Positions 10,651 to 21,600 of a stretch of DNA of 64,000 nucleotides are shown here, piece after piece (position 1 is the stretch's first letter; every line of letters starts with the position of its first letter). The position numbers and the translations under genes are program-made. The notes below the pieces were generated by a model, which did not search any database, had not been told where the DNA came from, and saw nothing but the letters and a program-made list of their open reading frames with translations. Source of the DNA: Sambucus nigra (lineage: Eukaryota > Streptophyta > Magnoliopsida > Dipsacales > Adoxaceae). Where the stretch lies: assembly GCA_949130495.1 (NCBI GenBank), contig OX422216.1, forward strand, positions 100,013,967 through 100,077,966. Reading direction: 5' to 3'.

Positions 10651-10818
10651 GCATTTTTTTATTCAGTTATTTTTTTCTTATTTCATTTTTTTGTAAGGGT
10701 TTTCTTATAAAAAGCCCTATTTAATTCTTTAAGCTTTCTTCATTTATGTTAGCCTTCAGATCAGGGCTTTTATGATCTTTGGTTATTAATAAATAGAGTG
10801 GGGGATCTGTCCCTCTTC

Positions 10819-10855
<37 letters not shown>

Positions 10856-10865
10856 ATAATAATAA
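10651..10865 (+). other. LINE 3' UTR and poly-A tail
   Basis: This stretch contains possible hairpins: AGGGTTTT paired with AAAAGCCCT at about 10697-10722, and a G-rich/C-rich pair just before the tail (GGGGGATCTGTCCCTC, about 10800-10816). In many LINEs such 3' structures are bound by the reverse transcriptase; here that is inference. The tail is about 30 A followed by an AAT-repeat end. Confidence 0.6.
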
Positions 10866-10878
10866 TAATTTTAGGACA
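10866..10878. repeat. Right target-site duplication of the intact LINE
   Basis: An exact second copy of TAATTTTAGGACA (5114-5126). Beyond it the older minus-strand LINE resumes. Confidence 0.93.
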
Positions 10879-11515
10879 ACCTAAAGGCATTTTGTATCAA
10901 GTCATAATAGGAATAACCTTATTTAGGCTTTTATATAAAGCTTCAATTATGATAACGAAGAGACTAGGGGATGAAGGATCCCCTTATCTTAATCCATAGA
11001 GTTGAGAAAACCACTAGAATCACCATTACCAATAACTGAGAACAAACGATTAGAAATTAATCTCCATACCATGTTTATCCAATTTTCAAAAAAGCCAAAT
11101 TTCCTAAGTACTTGTATAAGAAGCATCTAGCCAGATATAATTTGAGAACCACATTGCCACCAAAGTTTTTTTGATCGATCATAGAGACCATTTCCTCGGC
11201 CATCATAACATTTTTAATCATATCTCTACCTTAAATGAAACCATTTTGATTATTTGAAATAATACTAGGTAACATCTAACTTAATCTAGTGGAAATAATT
11301 TTGGAAATGATCTTATTTAAAAAGTTCACCAAACTAATAGGTTCAAAATTAGAGAAACTTTTATAGGACTCAAATTTAGGAATCAATGCTAGCAAAGTGA
11401 AAAAAAAAAACTTCTAGGAATATGAACTCCAAGAAAGAAACCTTGCACTTTAGAATTCACATCTTGTTCAATGATATCACATAAATGAACATTAAGTGGA
11501 TTAAGGATTGCTTGG
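10879..11515 (-). pseudogene. Old LINE reverse transcriptase, 5' part (minus strand)
   Basis: This is the upstream half of the old LINE's reverse transcriptase, separated from 2973-5126 by the intact LINE. The minus strand can be read, with several stops, as segments matching the younger ORF2: SKVQGFFLGVHIPR (compare VQGFFSGLEIPK), ALIPKFES (VLVPKIES), a FEPISLVNFLNKI segment (RPISLCNFFNKI) and a GFI-GRDM segment (GFIKGRDI). The LD-DKAYD metal-binding segment is damaged. The endonuclease and 5' end are missing: similarity fades near 11490-11520 where a Ty3/gypsy fragment begins, so the LINE was either 5'-truncated or cut by later rearrangement. Confidence 0.82.
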
Positions 11516-11757
11516 TTTTGAATACATTAAGGATTTTCATGAGTAAGATTATTATTTTTGTGATGTGTTAAATGCATGTGAAAAAGTGGCATTTGGAAAG
11601 TTCTATAGGCATGATGGATTTTTGTTTCGAGAAAATAAATTATGTGGTGTTCATTGCATGAATTTCTTGTGAGAGAAGCTCATGGTGGTGGTTTAATGGG
11701 TCATTTTGGTGTGGCTAAGACTTTAGGAATTTTACATGATCATTTTTTTGTCCTCAT

Positions 11758-12993
11758 ATGAAACGTGATGTGGAAAGAATTTGTGAGAAATGTATCACTT
11801 GTAAACAGGCCAAGTCAAAGCTAAAACCCCATGGTTTGTACACCCCTTTGCCTATACCTAATGAACCTTGGACTGATATTTCTATGGATTTTGTTTTGGG
11901 TTTATCTAGGACTAAGAGGGGGAGAGATTCAGTTTTTGTGGTGGTAGATAGGTTCTCTAAGATAGCACACTTCATTACATGTCATAAAACCGATGATGCA
12001 TCTCATATACCTGATTTGTTTTTCAAAGAAATTGTTAAGTTACATGGGATGCCTAGGACCATTGTTTCTGATAGGGATGCAAAGTTTTTGAGTTACTTTT
12101 GGAAGACTTTATGGGGAAAGTTGGGAGCCAAGTTGTTGTTTTCTACTACTTGTCATCCACAAACTGATGGACAAACTGAAGTAGTGAACAAAACTTTGTC
12201 TTCTTTGTTGCGTGCTATCATTAAGAAAAATTTGAAAGCATGGGAGGATTGTTTGCCACATGTTGAATTTTCTTACAACAGAAGTGTACATTCTGCAAGT
12301 AAGTTTTCACCATTTGAAATTGTGTATGGTTTTAACCCATTATCACCTTTGGATTTAATTCCTTTACCTTTGAGTGAACAGGTAAACTTAGATGGCAAAA
12401 AAAAGGATGAATTTGTAAAGAAGCTTCATGAATAGGCTCGAATGAACATTGAAAGGAGGACTAAACAATATGTCCATCAATCCAATAAGGGACGCAAGAA
12501 GGTAGTGTTTAAACCAGGAGATTGGATTTGGTTTCACTTGAGGAAGGAACGTTTTCCAAGTAAAAGGCGTTCAAAACTCCTACCTCAGGTTGATGGACCA
12601 TTTCAAGTTTTGGAACGCATCAATGACAATGCATATAGGCTTGTCTTACCAGGTGAGTACGGTGTTAGTACAAGCTTTAATGTTGCTGATTTATCTCCTT
12701 TTGATGCAGGTGATGGTTTGAGGACAAATCCTTCTCAAAAGGGGGAGAATGATGAAAATCAAGGAGCTGAATATGCTGAAGATAAACGCGGGGCTGATCA
12801 TACACATGGGAGTGGAGATAAATTTGCACAAGACCCTTTGTCACTTTCTAGTGGTCCAATTATAAGACTTAGGGCCAAACATTTTAAGGAAGCACTTATT
12901 GAGCTGATCCAAGAGAAGTGGGTTGATTCTGAAAAGATGAAGACCAAGATGGGCCAAAATGATAATCAAAGCTTACTCCATAAATGGGCCTAA
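11758..12993 (+). pseudogene. Ty3/gypsy integrase with one in-frame stop
   Basis: The frame reads [12 protein letters not shown], the C-C half of the HHCC zinc-binding motif; the His half lies just upstream behind a frameshift. The integrase core follows with a full DD35E triad: D44 in SMDF, D105 in VSDRD and E141 in GQTE. Next come [14 protein letters not shown] and the C-terminal GPFQVLERINDNAYRL barrel. A single TAG at 12433-12435 (residue 226) splits the frame into 225 and 183 residues; the second open part begins at 12442 in the same frame. Otherwise the protein is well preserved. The tail contains GPIIRLRAKHFKEA, a motif common in plant gypsy proteins. A nonsense mutation is the simplest reading. 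Confidence 0.85.
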
Positions 12994-13061
12994 AGAAAAA
13001 ATGCAAAAACGTGATGTTCAGACCATAAATGGGCATGAATTTATCTATTTTCAAGGTTAAT

Positions 13062-13071
13062 AAATGGGGGA
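13062..13071 (+). promoter_or_regulatory. Polypurine tract of the truncated gypsy element
   Basis: AAATGGGGGA lies immediately before a TG that starts the LTR-like sequence, the expected position for plus-strand DNA priming. Confidence 0.65.
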
Positions 13072-13548
13072 TGAATCTAGTCTTGGCTGGTTATCTTTAA
13101 ATACATTGAACTTAGTCATTTAGTCATATTTTGTTGTTTTCCAAGTCCAAGTGGCCTAAAAAACGTGGGAACTTGTTTACTTTGATAATTGTGTTGTTTT
13201 AATGTTGTTTATTTCATTTCCTATTCTTAGAGGGTTGTTCCAAGTATAAATGAGGGGAGCTACGAATTTTGTAAGCACTTTTTGAGATAAACTAATATTA
13301 TTGTGAGGTATTTTTGTTCCTCTTGGTTCTTAAGAAAACTTTCTGAACTTATCAAGTTAATCTTGTGGCGTTCAAACAACCAAACTTATCACCTTGAGAG
13401 ATTCTTGGGTTTCTTGGTGTGGCGTTTTAATCCTTTGTAGTCTTGGTTCTTATCTTACTAGGTAACGAGTCAAGGCTCAACAAACTTTATTTATACGATC
13501 TTGGGTTCTTCAACCATCATTGTTATTGAGTTTCATCACAATTGTTGG
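13072..13548 (+). repeat. 3' LTR of the truncated gypsy element (right edge approximate)
   Basis: It begins TGAATC after the polypurine tract, and a TATAAA box lies at 13245-13250, consistent with a U3 promoter. The right end is placed near a CATCACA at about 13540-13548; without the second LTR the boundary is uncertain. Confidence 0.55.
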
Positions 13549-13636
13549 TGAGATTCATATCAACTTCCTTGAATAACGATGTGGGATTCAATCCAATTTC
13601 CCCAATACCTTATTCTCTAAGTCCACTTGCCTTTAA

Positions 13637-13709
13637 TTTCTTCTTCTTCTTCTTCTTCTTCTTCTTCTTCTTCTTCTTCTTCTTCTTCTTCTTCTTCTTC
13701 TTCTTCTTC
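13637..13709 (+). repeat. (TTC)n microsatellite
   Basis: A nearly perfect TTC/CTT trinucleotide run of about 70 bp just right of the gypsy LTR. It produces a spurious poly-Phe frame. Confidence 0.95.
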
Positions 13710-13714
13710 AAGTT

Positions 13715-14150
13715 TTTCCAAATTTCCCTCTCTGTAGCCTCTCTTTAGACTTAGATTTTTTTATTTAAAGTGTTAATAATGAACTAAGTTAATCCTAATC
13801 CTCTTTTTATCTTGTTACCCATGAAACCCTTTATTAAACTTGACCCATTAAGCCCAAAATCATCTTTAAATAGTCTAAAGTCTAGCCCAAACCATATAGT
13901 AGACTTTGGGACTTAAAACCTAACTTTTCCAAGTGTAATCGAACAATCTATGCGTCCTTAAATTCACTTGAATTATTACATCAACATAATTATAATTATT
14001 CATTAAATAATAATTATTTCATTACATATTTTAAATTCAATAAAATTTTAAATAAAATATAATTTGTAGTGATGTCATCAGTCACAGTAATACACCAAAC
14101 TATAGATAGATATAATTTATTTAATTTACTTTAAATTATGGGGTATTACA
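13715..14150 (-). repeat. Truncated chromovirus-type LTR fragment
   Basis: The right edge ATGGGGTATTACA matches the sense-start end of the LTRs of elements A and B (for example 24539-24551). The inward sequence is AT-rich with TAATTAT blocks, as in those LTRs. Only about 435 bp remain, and the left side fades next to the TTC repeat. Confidence 0.55.
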
Positions 14151-16436
14151 TAAGGGCTCCTCTGGGAAGAGTGGAAGAGAACATTCTCTCTGGAACCCCT
14201 AGGCCTACGTTTTTTACCTGCATCTGAAGGTGGTAGTTGGCTAAGTGGACCGTTAAGGAGCCCCATCCCTAGTATGTTTTGAAGGCTGGCATCTTGAACT
14301 TCTCCGTCAACTGGGCTTCAGGGTAGAGGGATATCTCCATCCCTTGTATGTTTTTTTTATGTTATTGAGTTCATACTATTCATCTTCCTCTTAAAACTTT
14401 GGAAAACATTCAGCCTGAAATTTGAAGGGTTTTGGACCAGTCTACGGTGCTCGATAATTGTTTGGAAATTCTTTTATCAAAGCGAACAACTCGTAAGTAT
14501 CTTTATGAAATAGTGTGTGTTCCTAGAGATTTTATCTATATACAAAAAAGGGTGATATGACACGATTATCGATGGATCGTTTTTCATTACCATGGATCGC
14601 AATATACCAGGATGCTTGGACTGAGCAACTTTTAAGGCACGTGTAAACCACTTTATGGTAGTAATGAATAGTTATGAAAGCTTATTTGATATACCCCTGA
14701 ATAATCGTAAAACATTCCCTATCACCGATACTTTGGGATCATGAGAGAAGTTGATCGATATACCATATGGATGGGAGAAAAGAGTAGGAACTCATCGGTG
14801 ATTAGCCTTCTAAGGAAGTGACTTTTCAAAAGTATGAACTTCACTCAAGGAAATAATTTCTCGAAAGTTGAAACTTTCCCTAGGGATAAGTGACTTTTAA
14901 AAAATATGAGCCTATTTTCAGGTGAATTGATTTTTCTAAGTTACAAACTTCCTCTCGGTACTCTTTTGGTCCCGAGGGTATAGAGTTTAAACAATATGAA
15001 AATCAAGACTATATAGTGTGTGATGCAAAATAGGTCATCTTTATTTTTACATACTTTGATGTTTATTTTATCGTGAGGTCCTTTGCGCATTCTTATATAT
15101 GTTGGGAAAAAAATTATAATAGTGTACATGAGGACCTAAGCATGTATCCATATTTTGAGGTACTCTAAAACTAAGGTCATTAAATAGTTCTACAAATTGC
15201 GTAAGGTAGTCGCGCAGGGGAGCGATATTCAGCATATTAGGAAGGAAGCATAAAGATAGTTCAATTCTCTTTGGTTATCCCCAGCAGAGTTTCCACTGTG
15301 GAATTACAGGCCCCGAGCCATATTGACGTGCCCATGGTAAATTACACGGGGACATGAAAATTTCTTATCTCTCAATTCGTGTCTTTCCCGGGGTCATGTT
15401 ATCAGTTCAAGGTTGGACTCGATGAATTTTCCCTAGAAGATGTTTGACGCCATATCCAGTTTGAGCACACAATCCGAATTTAGGACTAGGCCTAAGTGTG
15501 TTTTGTGTGATAAGGGGTTCGATTGGCTTGTTTAGAGTATCCATTTTTTTATACAAAAACAAGCTAAAGATGTGAGCTAGAGCTTTAGGGCTGATCCTAA
15601 GGCAGGTTTAGGTCTGTGATTGGTCCAAAGATTCTTGTTATGTAGGTTCGGGAACCAGGTTACAAGTGAGGAAGGTATTAGGCACCCCACTCGTTCTGTA
15701 TGCTTCTTTAATCATATGTTTATTATCGCTCTTAACATTAATCGATTACTTTTTAGTTATTTTTAGGATTTATTTGGATACTTTAGGTTGAGAATACCTT
15801 AAATGTAAATAGGTGCTTGTGTGAGAAAATAATATTCACTAAGAGGTGTATGAACATCACTTCAACTAGTAGAGGTATACAAGGGTGGTTTTTTATGACT
15901 ATGTGCTTGTATAAAGGGTGGACGTTAGTATGTAAGTATGAGAGAGAGATCTGGTTTGAGATAGTTTGACATATCTTTCTAGGTTGAGGATCGATATAAA
16001 GGTAATAGGAGAGAGGGGTGCATCTCTGTTATGACAACATATCGAGAGAGATATTGTCAAGGCTCATGCTTATGAAAAGTTTTCGATATTGATCCTATGT
16101 ACCCAAGGAAACTTGGGATCAAAGCCTATGTATTTTGATTTTGTATATGCATTTCAACATATGTGTTGGGTTGCGCAGGAAGCCTCGGCTAGGAGATAGT
16201 TTGATATCTCGTTCATTTTCTAAGATATAGGTTAGGGGTGAAAAGTAACAATTTTCAATCCTTTGAAATATGTAATCTTAAGTTTAGGAAGATCATAATT
16301 GTTTCCATAATTAAACTCTCACTTAAGGTAAGTCATAAACATGCAAGGTATGAGACTAACATGAAGAGTGGACCTCTTAATCATGACATTGCTAATAGTA
16401 TTATTATACTTCTTTTTCTTTTGATGATTTGATCCA
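14151..16436. other. Noncoding repeat-derived DNA, Ogre/Tat-like
   Basis: No coding frame is supported. Features at 15640-15690 (AGGAAGGTATTAGGCACCCC) and at 16095-16130 (a TACCCAAGG...CTTGGGATCAAAG block) resemble sequences I associate with the long LTR/leader regions of plant Ogre/Tat gypsy elements. Blocks recur farther right, past the plastid insertion: TGACACGAT near 14555 and 18768, AAGTATGAACTT near 14831 and 18997, and a TGCATCTCT/GAGCATCTCT block near 16020 and 17652. This suggests one decayed repeat-rich element from about 14 to 19.3 kb. Confidence 0.4.
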
Positions 16437-16830
16437 TTCATTCGTAGAGCTATTTACTCCATCACAGACATTTTCGGAACACCTCTAATAGAGGGACAAA
16501 CAGTCAATTTGAACTAAAAAGTCTTCAGGATCTATTGTTAAGAATAGTGAATTACTATTATCATTAATAGCATTTAACCAACCTGATAACCATATGATAG
16601 TTACGATATTGATGCTAGTGATGATATTAATCGTGACCTTGATGTGGAGCTGGAACTGCTAACTATGATGAATGCGCTAACTATGATATGATGCCAGAAA
16701 TATACCGATTTTATATCAGCCTTCAATTCGAAACATTCTTTTGGATCATAAAGAGCTTTTTTTACGAACCTTCATATTCAAATCTAAAAAAAAGCCAGAG
16801 AAAGAAGAATTGGACTACTACTTATTTACG
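16437..16830 (+). pseudogene. ycf2: Nuclear plastid DNA: ycf2 fragment (forward)
   Basis: The plus strand encodes pieces of the plastid protein Ycf2. RRAIYSITDIFGTPL lies at about 16447-16492, then, after a large internal deletion, [17 protein letters not shown] and TMMNALTM (about 16600-16678), and, one frameshift later, [15 protein letters not shown] (16688-16732). These segments are well separated in intact Ycf2, so the copy is internally deleted as well as frameshifted. It is a nuclear insertion of plastid DNA (NUPT). Similarity is lost after about 16735-16830. An assembly chimera is unlikely, given the decay. Confidence 0.82.
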
Positions 16831-17109
16831 TATCATTAGGAAGTGCATTAATATAAATACGATAGTAAGAAGCGGTAATACAAAAGTGTGTAAATTATAA
16901 AAATGAGTCAAAGTGAATCATTTAAAGTTATCCAGATTAGTCAACATTTATAAGTTTCGATGCAACAACAAGATATTATTTATAACAAATAGTTTTATTG
17001 GTTGGTTAATTTGTCGCATTTTATTCATGAAATGGATTAGATTGATATTAGTCTAGATTAATAAGAATTCTTATGGATTAATAATAATTCTTATGGTATA
17101 TGTTTAAAT

Positions 17110-17485
17110 AAAAATAGGGGATGTTCTATAGAATGATTCATCTTCTGATTGATTTTATTCAACGATTGACCAAAAGAAAATTTTCCTTAGTAGCTGGGTC
17201 TGGGGAAAGAATAGGAATGGTGATTTCACTATATTTCTGGACGGGAACATGGCCTATCACAAGAATATTTTTTTGTTGTGGAGATAACTCTGAAGAGACA
17301 TATTGCCTATCTTTTCTTTTATCTTGGGAGAAATATGATCGAAAAAATCCTCCTCTATCTATTGCGAGTCGAGGGATCTTTCTCTTTCCCCTTCGTCAAA
17401 CTCTGATTTGTATTTCTCATAGACAAATCTATGATCAAGGATAGAACCAGATCCATTTTGCATCATATCTAAGGGATTAGGAGAA
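17110..17485 (-). pseudogene. ycf2: Nuclear plastid DNA: second ycf2 fragment (inverted)
   Basis: Read on the minus strand from about 17485, the sequence encodes [14 protein letters not shown] followed by [17 protein letters not shown], a more C-terminal part of Ycf2. It then continues through a degraded stretch toward 17110. The open frame on the plus strand at 17121-17444 is the antisense of this piece and is not a gene. The two ycf2 pieces face each other with about 280 bp of AT-rich filler between them, so the plastid insert was rearranged during or after integration. Confidence 0.8.
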
Positions 17486-19640
17486 TACTATTTTCAAGTG
17501 CATGGATGGATAATCCATGGCTTTATTTTGGTTGTGTATAGTATGCATGCTTTTGAGTATTTATAGGGATATATTGGGGAGAGATCATGCCTTGAGATAT
17601 TTTGATATCTCATTGTGTTATTTAGATATAATAGATGAAATTTAAGAGATGGGAGCATCTCTATGCGGATAACACGTCATGAGAAATGTTGTCAAGTCTC
17701 GATCTCACGAGAAGGACTTGGTATTATGCCTACATACCCAAGGGGACTAAGAATCAAAGTCCAAGTAGTAAGGTAAGGATCAAAGTCCAAGTAATAAGGT
17801 TTTTCACATTCTTTAACATGATGTGTGTAAAAGGGTAGTACTTGTCTTAAGAGGGAGATAAGCTATCTGTAGGCCAAAAGTTAAGTTTTGTAGAGGGCCA
17901 GAATGGTAGTGGACCCTAAGATCACTGATATTCGCAATCATATTATGATCATCGGGTGATCATTAGTCAAAAGGTATTGTCCTCCAGACTAGTTTGGGGC
18001 TATAGTATTAAGGATGCCATATTTCAGATATCCTCAGCTAAGGAGTGAGAGGTAGAAGTCAAAGGAGTTTGGATTCGAGATAAATAATACAACAAAATAT
18101 GTATTATGAGGTTTGGGATTCACGAGTTTAGTTCAATATAGAGCCTACGCACCCAAGGAGACTTGGGATCAAAGTCAAAGTAGTTAAAATTAACGAGGCA
18201 TATTTTCGGGTGTGGAAAATGGGATTTTGGGTACATAATATACAACATTACAATATTTATAGAGCCTAGTCCTTAATATAACAATTCCATTATGTTGGAT
18301 TAATATATCTGTAAGTTAAAAATATATCTCATCAAAGGCCGACGTTTCATAAGAATTTGATATGAAAATACATATTCGGGGTACCTCCATGGGGATGGTC
18401 TTTGTTCGTTTGGAGAAGCAGTGGGAGTATTTAGATTTTAGACTTTGGCTTGGTGGAAAGTTTCAGACTGACTCAGCTCATAGGAACTTTTTCTTAAAAT
18501 GATTTTGAATAGTATGGTTTCATGATTTCTAATGGTCGTTGTGGCCTGTTATTAGCATTGTATCAACATATGAATATGTCAAGTCAATTAACAGAGGTAT
18601 CGGGTTAAAACCAGGCTTTAAAATATAAACACTATAAAGTGGATACCCTGTACCCGAAATGGGAATTGGTCTAAAAGAGATAAACAAATATGGACGATTT
18701 ATCACAATATATATGCGGTATTTGACCCAAAATGGGGGCCAAGGTTCTTTGTTATATAGGGGTGTTTGACACGATATGCGGGTAGATTTTCCTTACCCTT
18801 GAAGCGTGAATTGAATTTTTCCTAGGGGAGTGTCCCCACTTGAGGTTCTCGAGGTGGGAAGAGCTTCGTTAAGTCATGCATGAAGTACCGACATTCACGG
18901 AATGTGCATAGAGGTTTGCCTTTGTTTTTTCTTTCGAAGGAGACTTTTTAGAAGTAAAATACCTTTTTAGGTCTGAAACAACTTTTAGAAAGTATGAACT
19001 TTCTCGGGGAAATGACTTCTTTGAAGTACACACTTATTTGGAAATTTTCATAATGATCTCAAGTATCTCAAATGTTCGGGGGAGAAGAAAGTGAGAAAAT
19101 CAGATAAAGATTGGGTTTGGGTACCTCTTTAATGGTTGGTGGGGACATCCTTTTATAAGGGTCTAAGCCAGGTCTTTTATCGAATGGCACAAGGTCTTGG
19201 ACAATAGATTTTGGATAGGGGCACCTGTACGGTGGAAAAGAGATTCAGTGAGAATTTTCAATCATTACTTGGATAGAGGGATTAATAATAATTAGGATGA
19301 CCTTAGGTACTTTCATTGATCGATCGAAGGTCCCAAGGTTTATTTTTTCTTCTTTTTTGTAATTTTTTCTTTTGTAAATTGACCCGAGTAAGTTTTATTT
19401 TGTGGAGCTTTGGTAATTTTGATATATCTCTGGGTAGTTTTACCTTTGGGACTTGGGTGATGTTAGGCTTATGGTATTTTTTGGGTGGTATAAAATGATC
19501 CCTCAGGGTGGCCATAATATTACTATAGTGGAGCTCAAAAGAATTATCAAAACTAGTGAGATCCTCCACCGTATGTCACATAACCTTATGTAAAAGGTTT
19601 GATGTGAGATAAAGCATATAGTTTAGTCCTATCAACTCCT
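17486..19640. other. Noncoding Ogre/Tat-like repeat DNA, right part
   Basis: This continues the repeat-derived DNA of 14.15-16.4 kb. It holds two further copies of the CCTAC-TACCCAAGG...ATCAAAGTC-AAGTAGT block (about 17729 and 18146) plus a small local duplication of ATCAAAGTCCAAGTA at 17752 and 17778. A minus-strand frame of 88 residues at 19303-19569 is lysine-rich and matches nothing I recognise; I do not treat it as a gene. Confidence 0.4.
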
Positions 19641-20189
19641 CGAACAAAGGAAAGAGAACTAAAAGGCAAACCTTGCAGAGAATGGTTGGTTTTAAGGCCA
19701 TGGTCAATACATCTTTTAGTGTCAGCAAGGTGTCAAAGGGAATCCCCGCCATCCTTAAGGTTTCCTATGTCCTTTTAGCTTCCCTTACACCCAATAATAG
19801 TTCATATGCTAAATTAAAAATAGGGTCAATAACAAAACAAAAGTTAACTTGGAAGTAATGTTTAAAAATACAAATGTCTTTCCAACAAGCGTAGTGTTAC
19901 AACACAATATGGGGAACCCCATAAACTTATTTCCTTCTTGGTAAAAAGAGATAGAGAGAACCAATCATCATATCCCAAGAAGAATTTCTTTCTTCCAGTA
20001 CTTAGAGACATTGTATTTTTCCTTCTTAAAATCGACCCCCTTAAGTACTAATTACTTTAGGGCTTTATCAACCTTCTTATTTTATTCATGAACTTAGTAG
20101 AGCTTAAAACATTGGTTGCACATCATATTCTCTGTTGATAGACACTCTGAAAGCCAACACCATCACCATCAAATTTCTCCATTATTTCT

Positions 20190-20980
20190 CCACCAATTGG
20201 GTAGATGTTATTACCAAATGAATTAGTATGTCCTTCACGTGTATTGGTTGGGTAAACTTGGATCCATAAGCTAAGAATATCACACTAAATCATAAAAATA
20301 CTGACACCTTTGATTAGGACCTTTCATATGGCTCATCTAACCTCAACAACATGGAGTTTGGAATTTTCTACCACTACCTTGGATAAGAAAGGTCTTTCTT
20401 AAGTATTGTGGAGGTGAATGGGACTAGCCAGAAAAATTAAGATGCTGGGCACCCTGGTAAACCATCTTGGTAGATCCAGAGGACTTCTTTGAGTAAGGAA
20501 GGCCAACTAAAGAGATAATGGTCCTCTCTCATTTATACTTCTCAGAGGGAGCAAACATACACCTAATTTCCTCGAGCTCAAAGCCCTCCATGACAAGGGG
20601 AGTTGGGTTTATAATTGAATTCTTAACCAATTGGTAGATGTTATTCCTAAATCAAATAGTAAGCCCCTTATATGTGTTAGTAGAGGAAATAAATCTCCAT
20701 AAGACAACAAGTTCTCACAAAGTAGACATATCCTAGGACCCTTGACATGTCCATTTCATAGTCTCAACTGGCCTTAACAACAATGATTTTGGAATATAGT
20801 ATTACCTCCTCAGTTACCATTATGGTGGAGCTAGGAGACTTCGTCGAGAAAGGAAGACCAATGGAATAGATAATAACCTTCCATCCTCTAATTCTCAGAG
20901 GGAATAGGAAAACCTCTAATTTCCTTGAGCTCAAAGCCCACCACGCCAAGGGGATTTTGATTCGGAATGGAACATTTAGT
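20190..20980. repeat. Diverged tandem duplication, unit about 400 bp
   Basis: Two direct copies are visible, about 20195-20615 and 20620-20980. Shared landmarks in order are AATTGGTAGATGTTATT-type text (20197, 20629), a CCTCAACAAC/CCTTAACAAC block (20341, 20771), GGAAGGCCAACTAAAGAGATAATG versus its diverged copy (20498, 20851), and CTCAGAGGGA...GAGCTCAAAGCCC (20541, 20895). The copies differ at many positions and by indels. I see no intact frame and cannot assign a family. Confidence 0.7.
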
Positions 20981-21600
20981 TCTCTTCGGAGCCATTTATC
21001 ATAGGTAAAAAACAACGTGAAGATGAGAAAAATATACGCAAGAAGATTTTAATGATTTTAAGGCAATAAAGCATGACAATTATGGGAGATAAAGGTCATT
21101 ACTTACTCCACCTTCTCTACATAGGATACTTATCTTCCCAAAAAATCCCAATCATGAAAAAATATTAAGACCAATCTCCCTAAATCATAAGAAAATATTA
21201 GTATTCCCCTTTTACATAGCAAAAAGGCATTAAGTGTCTACTAATGTACCAAGTATAATCAACTACTCCACTCTTCAATGAGATACCTCATGTTGTAGTA
21301 ACTAAATAAGTTTCCCTATCGAGGGCTGACCACAAATATGGTTCCCATAGGAGGCTCTCCCAAGAGCCAAATATCTCAAGTAAGGTATGCTGACCTTGAT
21401 AAGGTCAAGTTAAGACCTCAAGAACCTCAACATATGTGTTTAAACCTTAATCCTAATTTCAGAAGGTCAAGGTTAGGAACCAACCTCAGATAAAGTAATA
21501 ACCTAAAAGGTCTCAACAGTGATTAGTCACCAAAGGATAAACCTCAACCATGACTAACAAAACTCTTCAGGACCATGACCCACTTTTTCAAACTCATAGT
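20981..21600. other. Noncoding spacer left of chromovirus A
   Basis: I see no gene, terminal repeats or motifs I can assign. The bases immediately left of A are ATAGT. Confidence 0.4.

Larger units (their letters stand above)
5127..10865 (+). mobile_element. Full-length, apparently intact L1-type LINE with RNase H
   Basis: A complete non-LTR retrotransposon: a short 5' UTR (5127-5206), ORF1 (5207-6538), ORF2 (6535-10650), a 3' UTR of about 170 bp and a poly-A tail of about 30 nt followed by an (AAT)n-type end. It is flanked by a perfect 13-bp target duplication. Both ORFs are uninterrupted and the visible catalytic motifs are kept, so this could be a recently active copy. It inserted in antisense orientation into the reverse transcriptase of an older LINE with the same domain order, RNase H included. 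No similar recent copy is visible in the window. Confidence 0.93.
11530..13548 (+). mobile_element. 5'-truncated Ty3/gypsy retrotransposon with 3' LTR
   Basis: Starting near 11530 the plus strand encodes the end of gypsy pol: RNase H/integrase zinc-binding remnants (11530-11757, frameshifted), the integrase core and C-terminal domain (11758-12993), a polypurine tract and one LTR. Gag, protease, reverse transcriptase and the 5' LTR are absent, so this is a truncated copy. The right LTR edge is approximate. It differs from chromoviruses A and B in sequence, and I see no chromodomain. Confidence 0.8.

Noticed and set aside
13542..13748. Open frame with a poly-Phe run
   Set aside because: It is produced by the TTC microsatellite.
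17121..17444. A 107-residue plus-strand open frame as a possible gene
   Set aside because: It is the antisense of an inverted ycf2 fragment; the sense strand reads recognisable Ycf2 motifs.
19303..19569. Lysine-rich minus-strand frame of 88 residues
   Set aside because: No family, no start context and low complexity; probably chance within repeat DNA.
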